DNA from: a virus
DNA: 43,650 nt
IMG/VR virus record: IMGVR_UViG_3300021963_008766
Span: 1 to 43,650 of that record
Reading direction: 5' to 3' (one strand)
Part shown: in pieces, positions 1 to 7,794 of the stretch
How positions within the stretch are numbered: position 1 is the first letter of the stretch
How the letters are laid out: every line of letters begins with the position of its first letter
Program-made: the position numbers and the translations under genes
Notes under the pieces: model-generated
Seen by the model: only the letters and a program-made list of their open reading frames with translations
The model's database searches: none
What the model was told of the DNA's origin: nothing

Positions 1-162
1 TCTTCTGGTACATCTGGAGAAAACGGACCATCAGGATCTTCTGGTACATCTGGTAATCAAGGTCCATCAGGATCTTCTGGTACATCTGGAGAAAACGGAC
101 CATCAGGATCTTCTGGTACATCTGGGGAAAATGGATCTTCTGGCACCTCCGGGGAAAATGGA
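1..162 (+). repeat. In-frame 36-bp repeats encoding collagen-like units
   Basis: Three near-identical 36-bp units (1-36, 37-72, 73-108), each encoding SSGTSGENGPSG or the variant with NQG in place of ENG, are followed by 27-bp shortened versions (109-135, 136-162). The unit continues upstream of the window. Copy number probably varies by recombination, a usual source of fibre-length variation. Confidence 0.85.
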
Positions 163-1305
163 TCATCCGGTACTTCTGGTGTATCCGGGGAAAATGGATC
201 ATCAGGTACCTCAGGGTCTTCGGGAAATGGATTCAATTGGATAGGAGGATGGATGGAATCAGGGGGTTTGAGTACTATCCCATACGGTTTAAATGATGTC
301 GTTTATTATAACGGAAGATCATACGTCTCGATAGTTTCTAATATTCCGATCGGGTCTCTTGCTCCGGATTTAAGTGGGGATTGGGATATTATGGCTTCAG
401 ATGGAGCTGCGGGAACTTCAGGATCTTCAGGATCTGGTGGTACATCAGGTACCTCTGGGGTAAGAGGTGAAAGATATAAAACAGCATCAACAGATTCATT
501 TACTTTAAATAATAGTGGCACACTTACAGTAGATACTGAATTAGGATACTCAATTGCACAGGAAATTATTATAGCAAATAATCTTTCAAATTATCAGATA
601 TCTCAAATTACATCGTATAACCCAACTACCGGAGTTATGGTGTTTGGTCCTCCAATATCTGTTGTCGGTAGTGGTACTTTTACATCTTGGACTATAAATT
701 TAAGTGGAGCTAGTGGTGGGGATGGCTCATCAGGAACCTCTGGGGTAAATGGTACATCAGGATCTTCAGGAACCTCAGGAACTAGGGGATCTTCGGGAAC
801 CTCTGGATCCTCCGGAACCTCAGGTTCTACAGGAACTTCGGGATCATCGGGATCATCAGGATCATCAGGATCCTCTGGAACTAGAGGATCTTCGGGAACC
901 TCAGGAAACACCGGTGCTTCTGGATCATCAGGTACAAGCGGAACTTCGTTTTCTTCCCCATATTCGGGAAATTTAAACGTAACCTCAGGTCAAGCATGGG
1001 TGAGCATAGACGCCAACGGTAATACAACTGCTAATACAACAGTAGATTGGAACACAGGAAATGTTCAGACATACACACTAAACGCAGCGACTACCACGTT
1101 TACTTTCAGTAATGGACAATCCGGAGGAACCTATATACTAATCATAAGACAAAATGCAGCAGGATCCCAAACAGTATCATGGCCAGCAGCAGTGACTTGG
1201 ACTGCAATTCCAACAATGACTGCAACTGCTAACCGTTATGACGTGTACACTTTCGTTTACGATGGGTCAAAATACTTTGGGGCATATGTTCAAAATTACA
1301 ATTAA
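1..1305 (+). CDS. Collagen-like tail fibre/adhesin protein (5' partial)
   Basis: The frame is open from base 1, so the protein starts upstream of the window; the ATG at 253 is internal. What is seen: a 12-residue Gly-Ser-Thr repeat (bases 1-162), then a short aromatic module at about 226-410 (a G-W-M/V start, DVVYYNGRSYVS, NIPIGSLAPD, a W-D end) that resembles CBM5/12-like carbohydrate-binding modules of phage fibres and recurs in the gene at 2795. A beta-rich stretch (about 450-710), a second collagen-like G-x-y block rich in GTSGSSG (about 715-945) and a C-terminal beta domain ending in FVYDGSKYFGAYVQNYN follow. Known: Gly-x-y repeats with such modules are typical of phage tail fibres and form trimeric stalks. 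Inferred role: receptor-binding fibre or adhesin. The LamG gene follows 3 nt after the stop, so they are probably co-expressed. Confidence 0.8.
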   Translation, partial: SSGTSGENGPSGSSGTSGNQGPSGSSGTSGENGPSGSSGTSGENGSSGTSGENGSSGTSGVSGENGSSGTSGSSGNGFNWIGGWMESGGLSTIPYGLNDVVYYNGRSYVSIVSNIPIGSLAPDLSGDWDIMASDGAAGTSGSSGSGGTSGTSGVRGERYKTASTDSFTLNNSGTLTVDTELGYSIAQEIIIANNLSNYQISQITSYNPTTGVMVFGPPISVVGSGTFTSWTINLSGASGGDGSSGTSGVNGTSGSSGTSGTRGSSGTSGSSGTSGSTGTSGSSGSSGSSGSSGTRGSSGTSGNTGASGSSGTSGTSFSSPYSGNLNVTSGQAWVSIDANGNTTANTTVDWNTGNVQTYTLNAATTTFTFSNGQSGGTYILIIRQNAAGSQTVSWPAAVTWTAIPTMTATANRYDVYTFVYDGSKYFGAYVQNYN

Positions 1306-1308
1306 AGA

Positions 1309-2751
1309 ATGATAGTATTTCCTGTTTCTTTTATGAAGGGTTCTGGCCATGTTACTTCAAACTTGGTTTTACATTATGATCCGTCTAATCCATCATCGTA
1401 TTCGGGCAGCGGAACGACGATTAATGATTTGAGCGGAAATGGGTTAAATGGCACAATGTCTAATATAACATTTGCTTCACCACATTTTTCTTATAATGGT
1501 ACAAATTCACAAATATCGGTAGCAGATAATGCATTGTTAGAACCAGGAACTGGTGATTTTACGGTAGAAGTTTGGGTTAATCAGGCAGTAGCAGGTAATG
1601 ATGTTGTTCTTGGTAAATTTAATCCAGGAGGAGTTTCATCAAGTGTTGGTTATAGTATTAGAACAACTTCAAGCACATTTTATGCACAGTATGGTTCAGG
1701 TTCAGGTTCCGGATCAACTTTATTTCAAAATAGTACAAACCACGCCGCAACGATAGGAATTTGGTATCAATTAGTTTATGTCTTTACTAATGTTGCAGCT
1801 AATACATTCGAAACATTCGTAAATGGTAGTAGCATAGGCAGTGTAAGTCATAGTTTAGCAAGTATATTAAACACGTCGACGAATCTATACATAGGCTCTT
1901 ACAATAATGGAGAATATGCACAATGGTTTGACGGAAAAATCGGTATAGTGAGAATTTATAATAAGGCATTAACGTCATCTGAGGTATTGCAAAATTATAA
2001 TGCAAACGTATCCACTTATGGCAGGGGATCTTCATCAAATCCTGGTACTTCTGCTCAAGACATTTATAATTCTGGACAGACCACGTCGGGGTGGTATTAT
2101 ATTAAAACATCTGTAATGGCACAGGCTAGACGGGTTTATTGTAATATGACAGATGAATCAGGAGGATGGATGTTAATAGGTTATACACCAAGTTTCAATA
2201 ATACAAATGGCGGGCTTGGATTAGGATTAGGATATCCCAACACCTGGGAAAATGGAGAGGGGACATTAAATAGACTTAGGGCTAGCACTATGGATCTGTG
2301 GTATCATAATGGCTCTGCGCAATGTACACAGGTTATGAAAATGGCTACAACAGCATATAATCAGGCACCATTGTTAGCTAACATGACAATAGCAAACAAA
2401 GTCGTATACAACAACCCTAGTAATCTATCACTAAGTACTGTATCAAATTACCCATCATTCGTGAATAACACTCCGATGACAGGAACATGGTCTCCGATTA
2501 AAGGACACACAACAATGAGCACATCGCTCTCAGTAAATGCCCCAGGGGATTGGATATACCAAGCTGGTGTTTGGTGGACAGTGTGTGGACCAAGTACACA
2601 ATTACAGGCTGATGGAAGATCTGGAAACGCGCAAGGTACTGGATCATGGACCAATCCTAACAGCAATGCTTTATATGGTATGGCTAACGTCGCCACCACT
2701 GCGAATTCATTAAGAACTGATGTTCAATCTTATGCAGTGTATATTAAGTAA
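1309..2751 (+). CDS. LamG-like plus fibrinogen C-like adhesin
   Basis: 480 aa. Residues about 18-230 look like a concanavalin/LamG-3 domain: LVLHYDPSNPSSY, the DLSGNGLNGT loop, FTVEVWV, the YIGSYNNG strand and IGIVRIYNKALT all match that family, which binds sugars in many phage fibres. Residues about 249-480 begin with a fibrinogen C-terminal-like signature, SAQDIYNSGQTTSGWYYIK followed by VYCNM and GGWMLIG, as in ficolin/fibrinogen-related lectin domains. The start could be 1309 (3 nt after the upstream stop) or the ATG at 1333 (MKGSGHV); neither has a Shine-Dalgarno. The domain pair suggests a sugar-binding tip or accessory adhesin of the adjacent collagen-like fibre. Fold assignment is by motif reading only. 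Confidence 0.75.
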   Translation: MIVFPVSFMKGSGHVTSNLVLHYDPSNPSSYSGSGTTINDLSGNGLNGTMSNITFASPHFSYNGTNSQISVADNALLEPGTGDFTVEVWVNQAVAGNDVVLGKFNPGGVSSSVGYSIRTTSSTFYAQYGSGSGSGSTLFQNSTNHAATIGIWYQLVYVFTNVAANTFETFVNGSSIGSVSHSLASILNTSTNLYIGSYNNGEYAQWFDGKIGIVRIYNKALTSSEVLQNYNANVSTYGRGSSSNPGTSAQDIYNSGQTTSGWYYIKTSVMAQARRVYCNMTDESGGWMLIGYTPSFNNTNGGLGLGLGYPNTWENGEGTLNRLRASTMDLWYHNGSAQCTQVMKMATTAYNQAPLLANMTIANKVVYNNPSNLSLSTVSNYPSFVNNTPMTGTWSPIKGHTTMSTSLSVNAPGDWIYQAGVWWTVCGPSTQLQADGRSGNAQGTGSWTNPNSNALYGMANVATTANSLRTDVQSYAVYIK

Positions 2752-2767
2752 CGATCTCTTGTTTTAA

Positions 2768-2778
2768 GGATATATAAA
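2768..2778 (+). promoter_or_regulatory. Putative late promoter (GGATATATAAA)
   Basis: GATATATA core, 18 nt between TATATA and the ATG at 2795. It is one of about a dozen copies of this motif at near-constant distance from starts in the window. Confidence 0.6.
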
Positions 2779-2794
2779 ATAAAAAGAATTAGAG

Positions 2795-3613
2795 ATGCCA
2801 AATACTATGACCTGGAAAGGATCCTGGGTTGGGAATGGTTCCAACCTAAGTGTCTTTGCGTATATTAAGGAAGATGCAGTTAAACATAATGGCATAGTAT
2901 ACATAAGTACTGCTAACAATATTCCCATCGGATCTCTTAGTCCAGATTTAGACATGGAAAATTGGAACGTTCTTGTTACCGATGGGGTTTCAGGGGCTTC
3001 TGGCGAAACCGGTGCTTCGGGATCTTCTGGTACCTCAGGAGAAGCAGGTATATCTGGTACCTCTGGTGAAAATGGATCGCACGGGACGTCAGGAACGTCA
3101 GGTGGTATTGGCCTACCAGGTACATCAGGTACATCAGGACAAGACGGATCTTCTGGATCTGCAGGAACAACTGGATCTTCAGGCTCAACCGGTACTTCCG
3201 GATCTGCTGGAAGTTCGGGAACTAGCGGTATGACAGGTACAAGCGGAACTTCTGGAGCTTTTACCGGAACTCTTACATTTACCCAAGGCACAGACATTCC
3301 ATCCGCATCTACAGTAAATGATTATAATATATCAGCAGGATCTCTTTTTACAATTACAGGTACCACTGCATCTAGCATAACCGGGTTTTCGAACGGGGTA
3401 ATCGGTAGATATATGCTAGTTGTAAACGGTACAGATAAAAACCAGACATTCCAACAAGAAAATTCAGGATCTTTAGCACCAAATAGACTAGTTTTAGGGG
3501 TTTCTAATAAAACTATAGGAATCAACCAGACCGCAACTTTTATTTACGTTGGGGGATTGAGTATAGGAGGGGCGCCAAATCAGGCAAGATGGATTTTAAC
3601 TGCAGTTACATAA
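2795..3613 (+). CDS. Collagen-like fibre protein with CBM-like N-terminus
   Basis: 272 aa. Residues 1-65 hold the same aromatic module as the first fibre gene (TWKGSWVGNG, DAVKHNGIVYIS, NIPIGSLSPD, NWNVLVTDG), resembling the CBM5/12-like modules of phage fibres. Residues about 67-153 are a collagen-like G-x-y block rich in GTSG, and residues 154-272 form a beta-rich tip ending QARWILTAVT. The start is well placed behind the promoter-like GGATATATAA. The near-copy of the N-terminal module shows gene duplication within the fibre cluster. The likely role is a trimeric fibre or fibre accessory in host recognition; the exact role cannot be read from sequence. Confidence 0.75.
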   Translation: MPNTMTWKGSWVGNGSNLSVFAYIKEDAVKHNGIVYISTANNIPIGSLSPDLDMENWNVLVTDGVSGASGETGASGSSGTSGEAGISGTSGENGSHGTSGTSGGIGLPGTSGTSGQDGSSGSAGTTGSSGSTGTSGSAGSSGTSGMTGTSGTSGAFTGTLTFTQGTDIPSASTVNDYNISAGSLFTITGTTASSITGFSNGVIGRYMLVVNGTDKNQTFQQENSGSLAPNRLVLGVSNKTIGINQTATFIYVGGLSIGGAPNQARWILTAVT

Positions 3614-3622
3614 AATAGTAAA

Positions 3623-3781
3623 ATGGAAGAAAAATACGCAATTGTTAAAATTAAAGACGAAAATGGTAATTATACCTACCAATTTCAGGAGATGGGATTT
3701 TCCACTAAAGAAGATGCCAGTGATGTTAGAATTCAAAAGTATAACGTTAATGATTATATTATTGTACTTTTTTGGTGTTAG
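3623..3781 (+). CDS. Small hypothetical protein, 52 aa
   Basis: An ATG at 3623 opens a 52-codon frame starting MEEKYAIVKIKDENGNYTY and ending in VLFWC. It begins 9 nt after the fibre-gene stop in the A-rich context usual here and fills an otherwise empty 256-base gap. The composition (charged start, alternating beta pattern) looks protein-like. No family is recognised. It could be a small accessory to the fibre or an early host-takeover peptide; both are guesses. Confidence 0.5.
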   Translation: MEEKYAIVKIKDENGNYTYQFQEMGFSTKEDASDVRIQKYNVNDYIIVLFWC

Positions 3782-3839
3782 TACTATTAAACGAAGATAT
3801 GCTTAATGATCGGAGATATAAGAAACCTTCGAAAAGATA

Positions 3840-3848
3840 GATATATAG
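3840..3848 (+). promoter_or_regulatory. Putative late promoter (GATATATAG)
   Basis: GATATATAG followed by an A/T-rich leader, about 21 nt before the ATG at 3870. A weaker partial copy (GAGATATAAG) lies at 3813-3822. Confidence 0.6.
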
Positions 3849-3869
3849 AATAAAAATAAATCCCTCAAA

Positions 3870-6122
3870 ATGGATAGAATTAATTTCGACGATAATCTGT
3901 CACAGATAAAAATGGAAAAGGCAAAAGCCGCTGCAGCTCTTTTAAACGAAAGCTGGGGTGGTAATACATCTTTTACCGCAGGATCTGCTGGCTCATATAC
4001 AGATGGTTTACAGCAAGAAATTGCAAACATGTCTACAGAAGACAGGAAGATGGTTAAGCCTTCTTTTTCTGTTGGTGTGTTAGAAACAGCAATGGCTTTA
4101 AATAACACATCATTTACTGAATTGCCAGAAGCTAAGGTACTGGTTGAGAAATACATCAATCATGCAGCTATTAAAGGTATTTCAGAAGCTTACCTGATTG
4201 AATCAATGATCTCAGAATTAGAAGCATTTGCTTGGGAAAAGAATGCAAAATCTGCATTAGACACCCTAAAGAAAACTTTTGAAAGCAATAGAAGGGAAAT
4301 TGAGGTAGCAAAAGCAATTGAAGAAATTAACAGATCAGCAGGTAAAGATTTATTTTCTGGTATTGTTGAATCAATGAGAAACTGGTTATCTTCAGATCAA
4401 AGAATCTCAGAGAGTCTTTTAAAGGATCTTAAAAAATGGGGATTCAATCCAACAGTTAGAAATTTAGTTGAAAAAGTATCTCATTTAGAAAATACATCAT
4501 CAAGCAGATTTAGCATTAAAGTTGCTTCTGATACTTGCAGTGTTAATCCAATTGTTGCACCAAGCTTAGTTACAGAAAATTCTTCAGTGTTTGTAACATC
4601 TGATAGATTCTTTAGAGCTACAGAAGAAGGCGTATCGGTTATGGAAAGAGCAGAAGCTTCAAAGCTTCCTGGTAAATTCTTAAATGCAGTATTAGCACTT
4701 TCTAATCCAAACGTTAAAATCAACGAAAGTGGTTTAGATCTTTACATCGGTAAAAATAAATTATCAGTTGTTTTTGAAAGCGAGACTGATACAAAAAATA
4801 TATTCTTCAACGGTAAGAGAGTAGCAGAAGATAAATTAGGATTCACACTATCTTTCGAATTAAGAAATGGATTCCAAGGATCTGCTAATGCAATTGAGCA
4901 TGCAGTTCAAGTGGTAGAAGGAGCTAATTATCTTTCTGAAATCGATTTTGGTAAGAAGATATCTTCTAAAATTTACGAAGGAGTAGAAGCTAACGTATTT
5001 AAATTTGGTGAAAAGGTTTACGTTCATAAAGTAAACCCTGCTATGAGAAAGAACGAACTTTTAGAAGGAAACGGTAATCAAGCAGTTAATATAGTAAAAG
5101 AATTCTTAGGATTTGATCTTTCAGAATCTATGACAGAAGTTTTAGAAAAAGAAGAAAGAATCTTAGCTATCATGAAAAATGATAAAGAATCTATCAAAAA
5201 GAATTTAGCTGTTGTAGAGAGCGAAATGAATAAGATTGCTAAAGCAATTGAATCAAATCCTGCTTTACAAAATTCTGATGAAATTAAAGAAGCTCAAGTG
5301 ATGCTTAGCAACGAGTCCACATCATTAAAATCTAAGTGGAATCAAATCTCAGTTGAAATTGAAAGATTTGAAAAGGGAGCTAAGAAATTAACAAAGATCA
5401 CAGAAAGCGAAGGATACGGAATTAACACTGATGTTAAAATCAACAGAAACGGAGAAAAAGGTAAAGTTGTAGGTGTAAACGGTAATTCTAAAACATACAC
5501 AGTTATGTTTGAAAACGGAAGAACTGGAGAATTTTTCTTTAACGATGTAACTGATATCTCTGATGAAATCAATAACATTCAATTACAACCAGTTAACGAT
5601 TTACAAGAAGAGGAAGAAACAAACGAATCGATGGATGCTAATCTAGCAGAAGCACCTGATGCTACTGCAGCAGGATCTTCTAAAGATATTGACGATTTAA
5701 AAGATCATAACTTAGCAGACTTAGATGTTAAAGGTGGTAAGAAATTAAAAGCTGATCCAAAGGGAACTTCAGGTAAGCACGAATTAGCAACTGCTCCAGA
5801 GCACACAGCAAAAACTGGAAAGAAATTCGTTCAAAAAGAAAAGAATGCTAATTTAGCAGATGCACCACACAGCACAGCTGCTGGATCTTCTAAGGATATC
5901 GAAGATTTAAAAGCACACAATTTAGCAATTATCGAATCTCAAAAGAATGCTAACTACGAAAAAGCACCTTCTGGAAAGAAAGAGAAAGTTAAAAAATTAG
6001 TTCTTGGTAAAAAGGGAACTTTAGCTAAAGCACCAGGTAACAGCAAGTTAAATGGTAAAGGTGACCACGAGCCTCTTAACAGAGCAACTCTATCTAAAGC
6101 ACCGTCTACAAAAAAAAAGTAA
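3870..6122 (+). CDS. Large virion-type protein with KOW-like segment and basic repeat tail
   Basis: 750 aa, family not recognised. It is mostly alpha-helical for the first 500 residues, with a predicted coiled coil near 420-510 (EKEERILAIMKND and following). Residues about 519-560 (VKINRNGEKGKVVGVNG, then TVMFENGRTGEFFF) look like a KOW/SH3-type beta barrel. The tail (about 590-750) has two copies of an ANLAEAPDATAAGSSKDI-type unit and several Lys-rich KAP segments, giving a flexible, strongly basic C-terminus that could bind DNA. A late-promoter motif precedes it. Inference: an abundant structural or DNA-associated capsid protein. The gene ends in a run of nine A then GTAA (A-AAA-AAG in the reading frame), a classic -1 slip sequence; the -1 frame stays open into the next gene. 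Confidence 0.7.
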   Translation: MDRINFDDNLSQIKMEKAKAAAALLNESWGGNTSFTAGSAGSYTDGLQQEIANMSTEDRKMVKPSFSVGVLETAMALNNTSFTELPEAKVLVEKYINHAAIKGISEAYLIESMISELEAFAWEKNAKSALDTLKKTFESNRREIEVAKAIEEINRSAGKDLFSGIVESMRNWLSSDQRISESLLKDLKKWGFNPTVRNLVEKVSHLENTSSSRFSIKVASDTCSVNPIVAPSLVTENSSVFVTSDRFFRATEEGVSVMERAEASKLPGKFLNAVLALSNPNVKINESGLDLYIGKNKLSVVFESETDTKNIFFNGKRVAEDKLGFTLSFELRNGFQGSANAIEHAVQVVEGANYLSEIDFGKKISSKIYEGVEANVFKFGEKVYVHKVNPAMRKNELLEGNGNQAVNIVKEFLGFDLSESMTEVLEKEERILAIMKNDKESIKKNLAVVESEMNKIAKAIESNPALQNSDEIKEAQVMLSNESTSLKSKWNQISVEIERFEKGAKKLTKITESEGYGINTDVKINRNGEKGKVVGVNGNSKTYTVMFENGRTGEFFFNDVTDISDEINNIQLQPVNDLQEEEETNESMDANLAEAPDATAAGSSKDIDDLKDHNLADLDVKGGKKLKADPKGTSGKHELATAPEHTAKTGKKFVQKEKNANLADAPHSTAAGSSKDIEDLKAHNLAIIESQKNANYEKAPSGKKEKVKKLVLGKKGTLAKAPGNSKLNGKGDHEPLNRATLSKAPSTKKK

Positions 6123-6144
6123 ACACAATTTCTGAACATAGAGA

Positions 6145-6187
6145 AGAGTTCGTTTCCGAAGGTATGGGGAACGAACTCTCTTTTTTT
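6145..6187 (+). terminator. Strong hairpin plus T-run; intrinsic terminator or translational control element
   Basis: A perfect 10-bp stem (6145-6154 with 6170-6179), a 15-nt loop and then C plus seven T (6181-6187). This is the form of a Rho-independent terminator for the 750-aa gene. Unusually, the ATG of the next gene (6164) sits inside the loop, so the hairpin would also hide that start. Confidence 0.6.
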
Positions 6188-6373
6188 GCGGACGATTTGA
6201 CAAAGACCATAGGTAAATTGAAAGAATTGGAAACAACTAGCCATTCTAACAGTAAAATAGGATTGAAGACCATACAAGATGCAATTAAAAAGCTTGTGGC
6301 TTTAGAGGAAGATGTAACTAGACAGATGGAAACATTAGAAGGTCATTTCTCCCAAGAAAATAATACACACTAA
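6164..6373 (+). CDS. Small coiled-coil protein, 69 aa
   Basis: The protein is nearly all helix with heptad spacing (DDLTKTIGKLKELE, IQDAIKKLVALEEDVTRQME), so it is a likely dimer/trimer or chaperone-like subunit. No family is recognised. The ATG lies in the loop of a terminator-like hairpin. The same frame is open upstream to the A-run at the end of the previous gene, and the upstream codons also look coding (SEHREEFVSEG), so either the start is different or this stretch is a -1 frameshift extension of the 750-aa protein. It ends 5 nt before the gp55-like gene. Confidence 0.55.
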   Translation: MGNELSFFADDLTKTIGKLKELETTSHSNSKIGLKTIQDAIKKLVALEEDVTRQMETLEGHFSQENNTH

Positions 6374-6378
6374 ACCTA

Positions 6379-6735
6379 ATGGAGTATGTTAAAAACAAAG
6401 AACTAAAAAGAGCGTTGTTAGAATCAAAAGAGAAGGGGAGATTAACAGCAGAAACGGTTAAAATGTTTACCCTGATAGTAAACGGTCTTTCTAAAACAAA
6501 ATCCTATAGGGACATCGAAGATAAAGAAGATTGTATCGCATTTGGTATGGAGGATTTGATTAAATATTGGGATCGATTTGATCCAAACAAATCGGATAAT
6601 CCGTTTGCATTTATTTCTCAGATTGCTAAGAATGGCATGCAAAAAGGATGGAAAAAGATCCACTCGACAAGATCTATAAAGACTATACCTTTTTCCAGAC
6701 TGACGAAAGACGATAACCAAAACTATAATGTCTAA
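6379..6735 (+). CDS. gp55: T4 gp55-like late-transcription sigma factor (short)
   Basis: 118 aa. Known: T4 gp55 is a minimal sigma factor that directs host RNA polymerase to late promoters (TATAAATA in T4). Seen here: YVKNKELKRAL near the N-terminus parallels the gp55 YVNNKELLQAI segment, and residues about 66-93 (WDRFDPNKSDNPFAFISQ, then NGMQKGWKK) match gp55 and sigma-70 region 2 core-binding helices. T4 gp55 is 185 aa; this one lacks the C-terminal part that ends in the hydrophobic sliding-clamp-binding peptide. It overlaps the gp4-like gene by 8 nt. The GATATATA motif found throughout the window is the likely target. Assignment is by motif reading and not proven. Confidence 0.78.
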   Translation: MEYVKNKELKRALLESKEKGRLTAETVKMFTLIVNGLSKTKSYRDIEDKEDCIAFGMEDLIKYWDRFDPNKSDNPFAFISQIAKNGMQKGWKKIHSTRSIKTIPFSRLTKDDNQNYNV

Positions 6736-7222
6736 AACCAATATAAAGAATGTCAAACCTAATGGCAGATATAAATCCGGAAAATTCGTTCCAAGGAACC
6801 CGGAGAAGTATATTGGTGATATCCACAACATAATTTATAGATCCTCTTGGGAGGGAAGATTTTGTATGTACTGCGACCAGAACCCAAACATCATAAAATG
6901 GGCATCGGAAGCAGTACAAATAGAATATTGGAATCCAATCGATAAAAAGACACACACGTACCATCCTGATTATTATATCAAGGTTCAAAAGAAAGATGGA
7001 ACGACAGAGGATTGGATCATCGAGATAAAGCCATCGGCCCAATACCAGTTAGATAAGAAGCCAGTATTAAAGGAGCCGATGACGGAAAAAAGAATTAGAT
7101 CACATAACGATCAAATGCAGACATGGATAGTTAACAGAGCTAAATTCGATGCTGCTATGAATTTTGCAAAGTACAACGGATATAGGTTTGGAGCGATTGA
7201 TGAAAATTTCATTTTTAGATAA
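6728..7222 (+). CDS. gp4: Head completion protein gp4-like, TnsA-type nuclease fold
   Basis: 164 aa. Close in pattern to T4 gp4 (gp50/gp4 head completion), which is needed to finish DNA-filled heads before tail joining. Seen: GKFVPRNPEKYIGD at residues 17-30, then IIYRSSWEGRFCMYCDQNP, HTYHPDYYIKV and WIIEIKPSAQ; the E...D...E-x-K residues are those of the TnsA/PD-(D/E)xK-like fold in this family. Length fits the family (about 150 aa). It overlaps gp55 and shares TAATG with the next gene, so the three genes are translationally coupled. Placement just before the portal fits a head-assembly block. Confidence 0.85.
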   Translation: MSKTNIKNVKPNGRYKSGKFVPRNPEKYIGDIHNIIYRSSWEGRFCMYCDQNPNIIKWASEAVQIEYWNPIDKKTHTYHPDYYIKVQKKDGTTEDWIIEIKPSAQYQLDKKPVLKEPMTEKRIRSHNDQMQTWIVNRAKFDAAMNFAKYNGYRFGAIDENFIFR

Positions 7223-7794
7223 TGGACTTCAAGATAGAGATAAGAAATGCCATAGAGAGTGCTGGATCCCCTGCAAAACTTGCGGAGGAGAGCTTTTTGC
7301 ATTACAGCAAAAATTACTCAGTTCTTAAGTCTTCCGATCCTATAAAAAGCTTAATACAAGGAAGAATCTACGCATTTTATTATGATTCCGAACTAAAAGC
7401 TGAAAAAGGATTTATAAACAGAAGACCTATAGTATTTTTAGAATCAAGGGAGATAACTCCAACTAAAAGCATAATTAGGGGGATAGATCTTATTCTTTTA
7501 ACCCCCAGAGACAGAACAAACTTTTTCATTAGATTGCATGCTATTTACGGAAAAATCATGGATCAGAACGAAAAAAAGGATAGATCTGCGCAGATGCCTT
7601 TAAAATTTGATTCAGAGATGTTAGAAACTTTAATGGGTGGTATCAAGTATAATCATGCATACACTGGCTATAAGATGGAAAAAATTAAGGGACTAAAAGA
7701 AATTGAGAGAGAAGAATGGAAGCATTTAGTTTACCTAAACACCAAATCTATAGAGGGGGCTGCTTTGAACGATATATATAACAAATATCAATAA
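7222..7794 (+). CDS. Conserved T4-like phage protein of unknown role
   Basis: 190 aa, not firmly recognised. It has a GRIYAFYYDSEL segment (about residues 48-59), then a short hydrophobic strand RPIVFLES and GIDLILL, a pattern I associate with small conserved proteins next to gp4/portal in marine T4-like phages. Its place between gp4 and gp20 suggests a head-completion, neck or baseplate protein. It shares the A of TAATG with genes on both sides, so it is part of the same coupled message. T4 gp53 or gp2 were considered by position, but no motif supports either. Confidence 0.6.
   Translation: MDFKIEIRNAIESAGSPAKLAEESFLHYSKNYSVLKSSDPIKSLIQGRIYAFYYDSELKAEKGFINRRPIVFLESREITPTKSIIRGIDLILLTPRDRTNFFIRLHAIYGKIMDQNEKKDRSAQMPLKFDSEMLETLMGGIKYNHAYTGYKMEKIKGLKEIEREEWKHLVYLNTKSIEGAALNDIYNKYQ

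Noticed and set aside
1-240. CRISPR-like or origin-like repeats (also at 16981-17133 and 26356-26976)
   Set aside because: All are in-frame coding repeats, with units a multiple of 3 and no spacers.
603-911. Minus-strand Pro/Glu/Asp-rich ORF; also similar ones at 2764-3297 and 15951-16496
   Set aside because: These are antisense shadows of Gly-Ser-Thr codons in the plus-strand fibre genes.
253-1305. ATG at 253 as the start of the first fibre gene
   Set aside because: The frame is open from base 1 with the same collagen-like repeats and the aromatic module starts before 253, so the ATG is internal.
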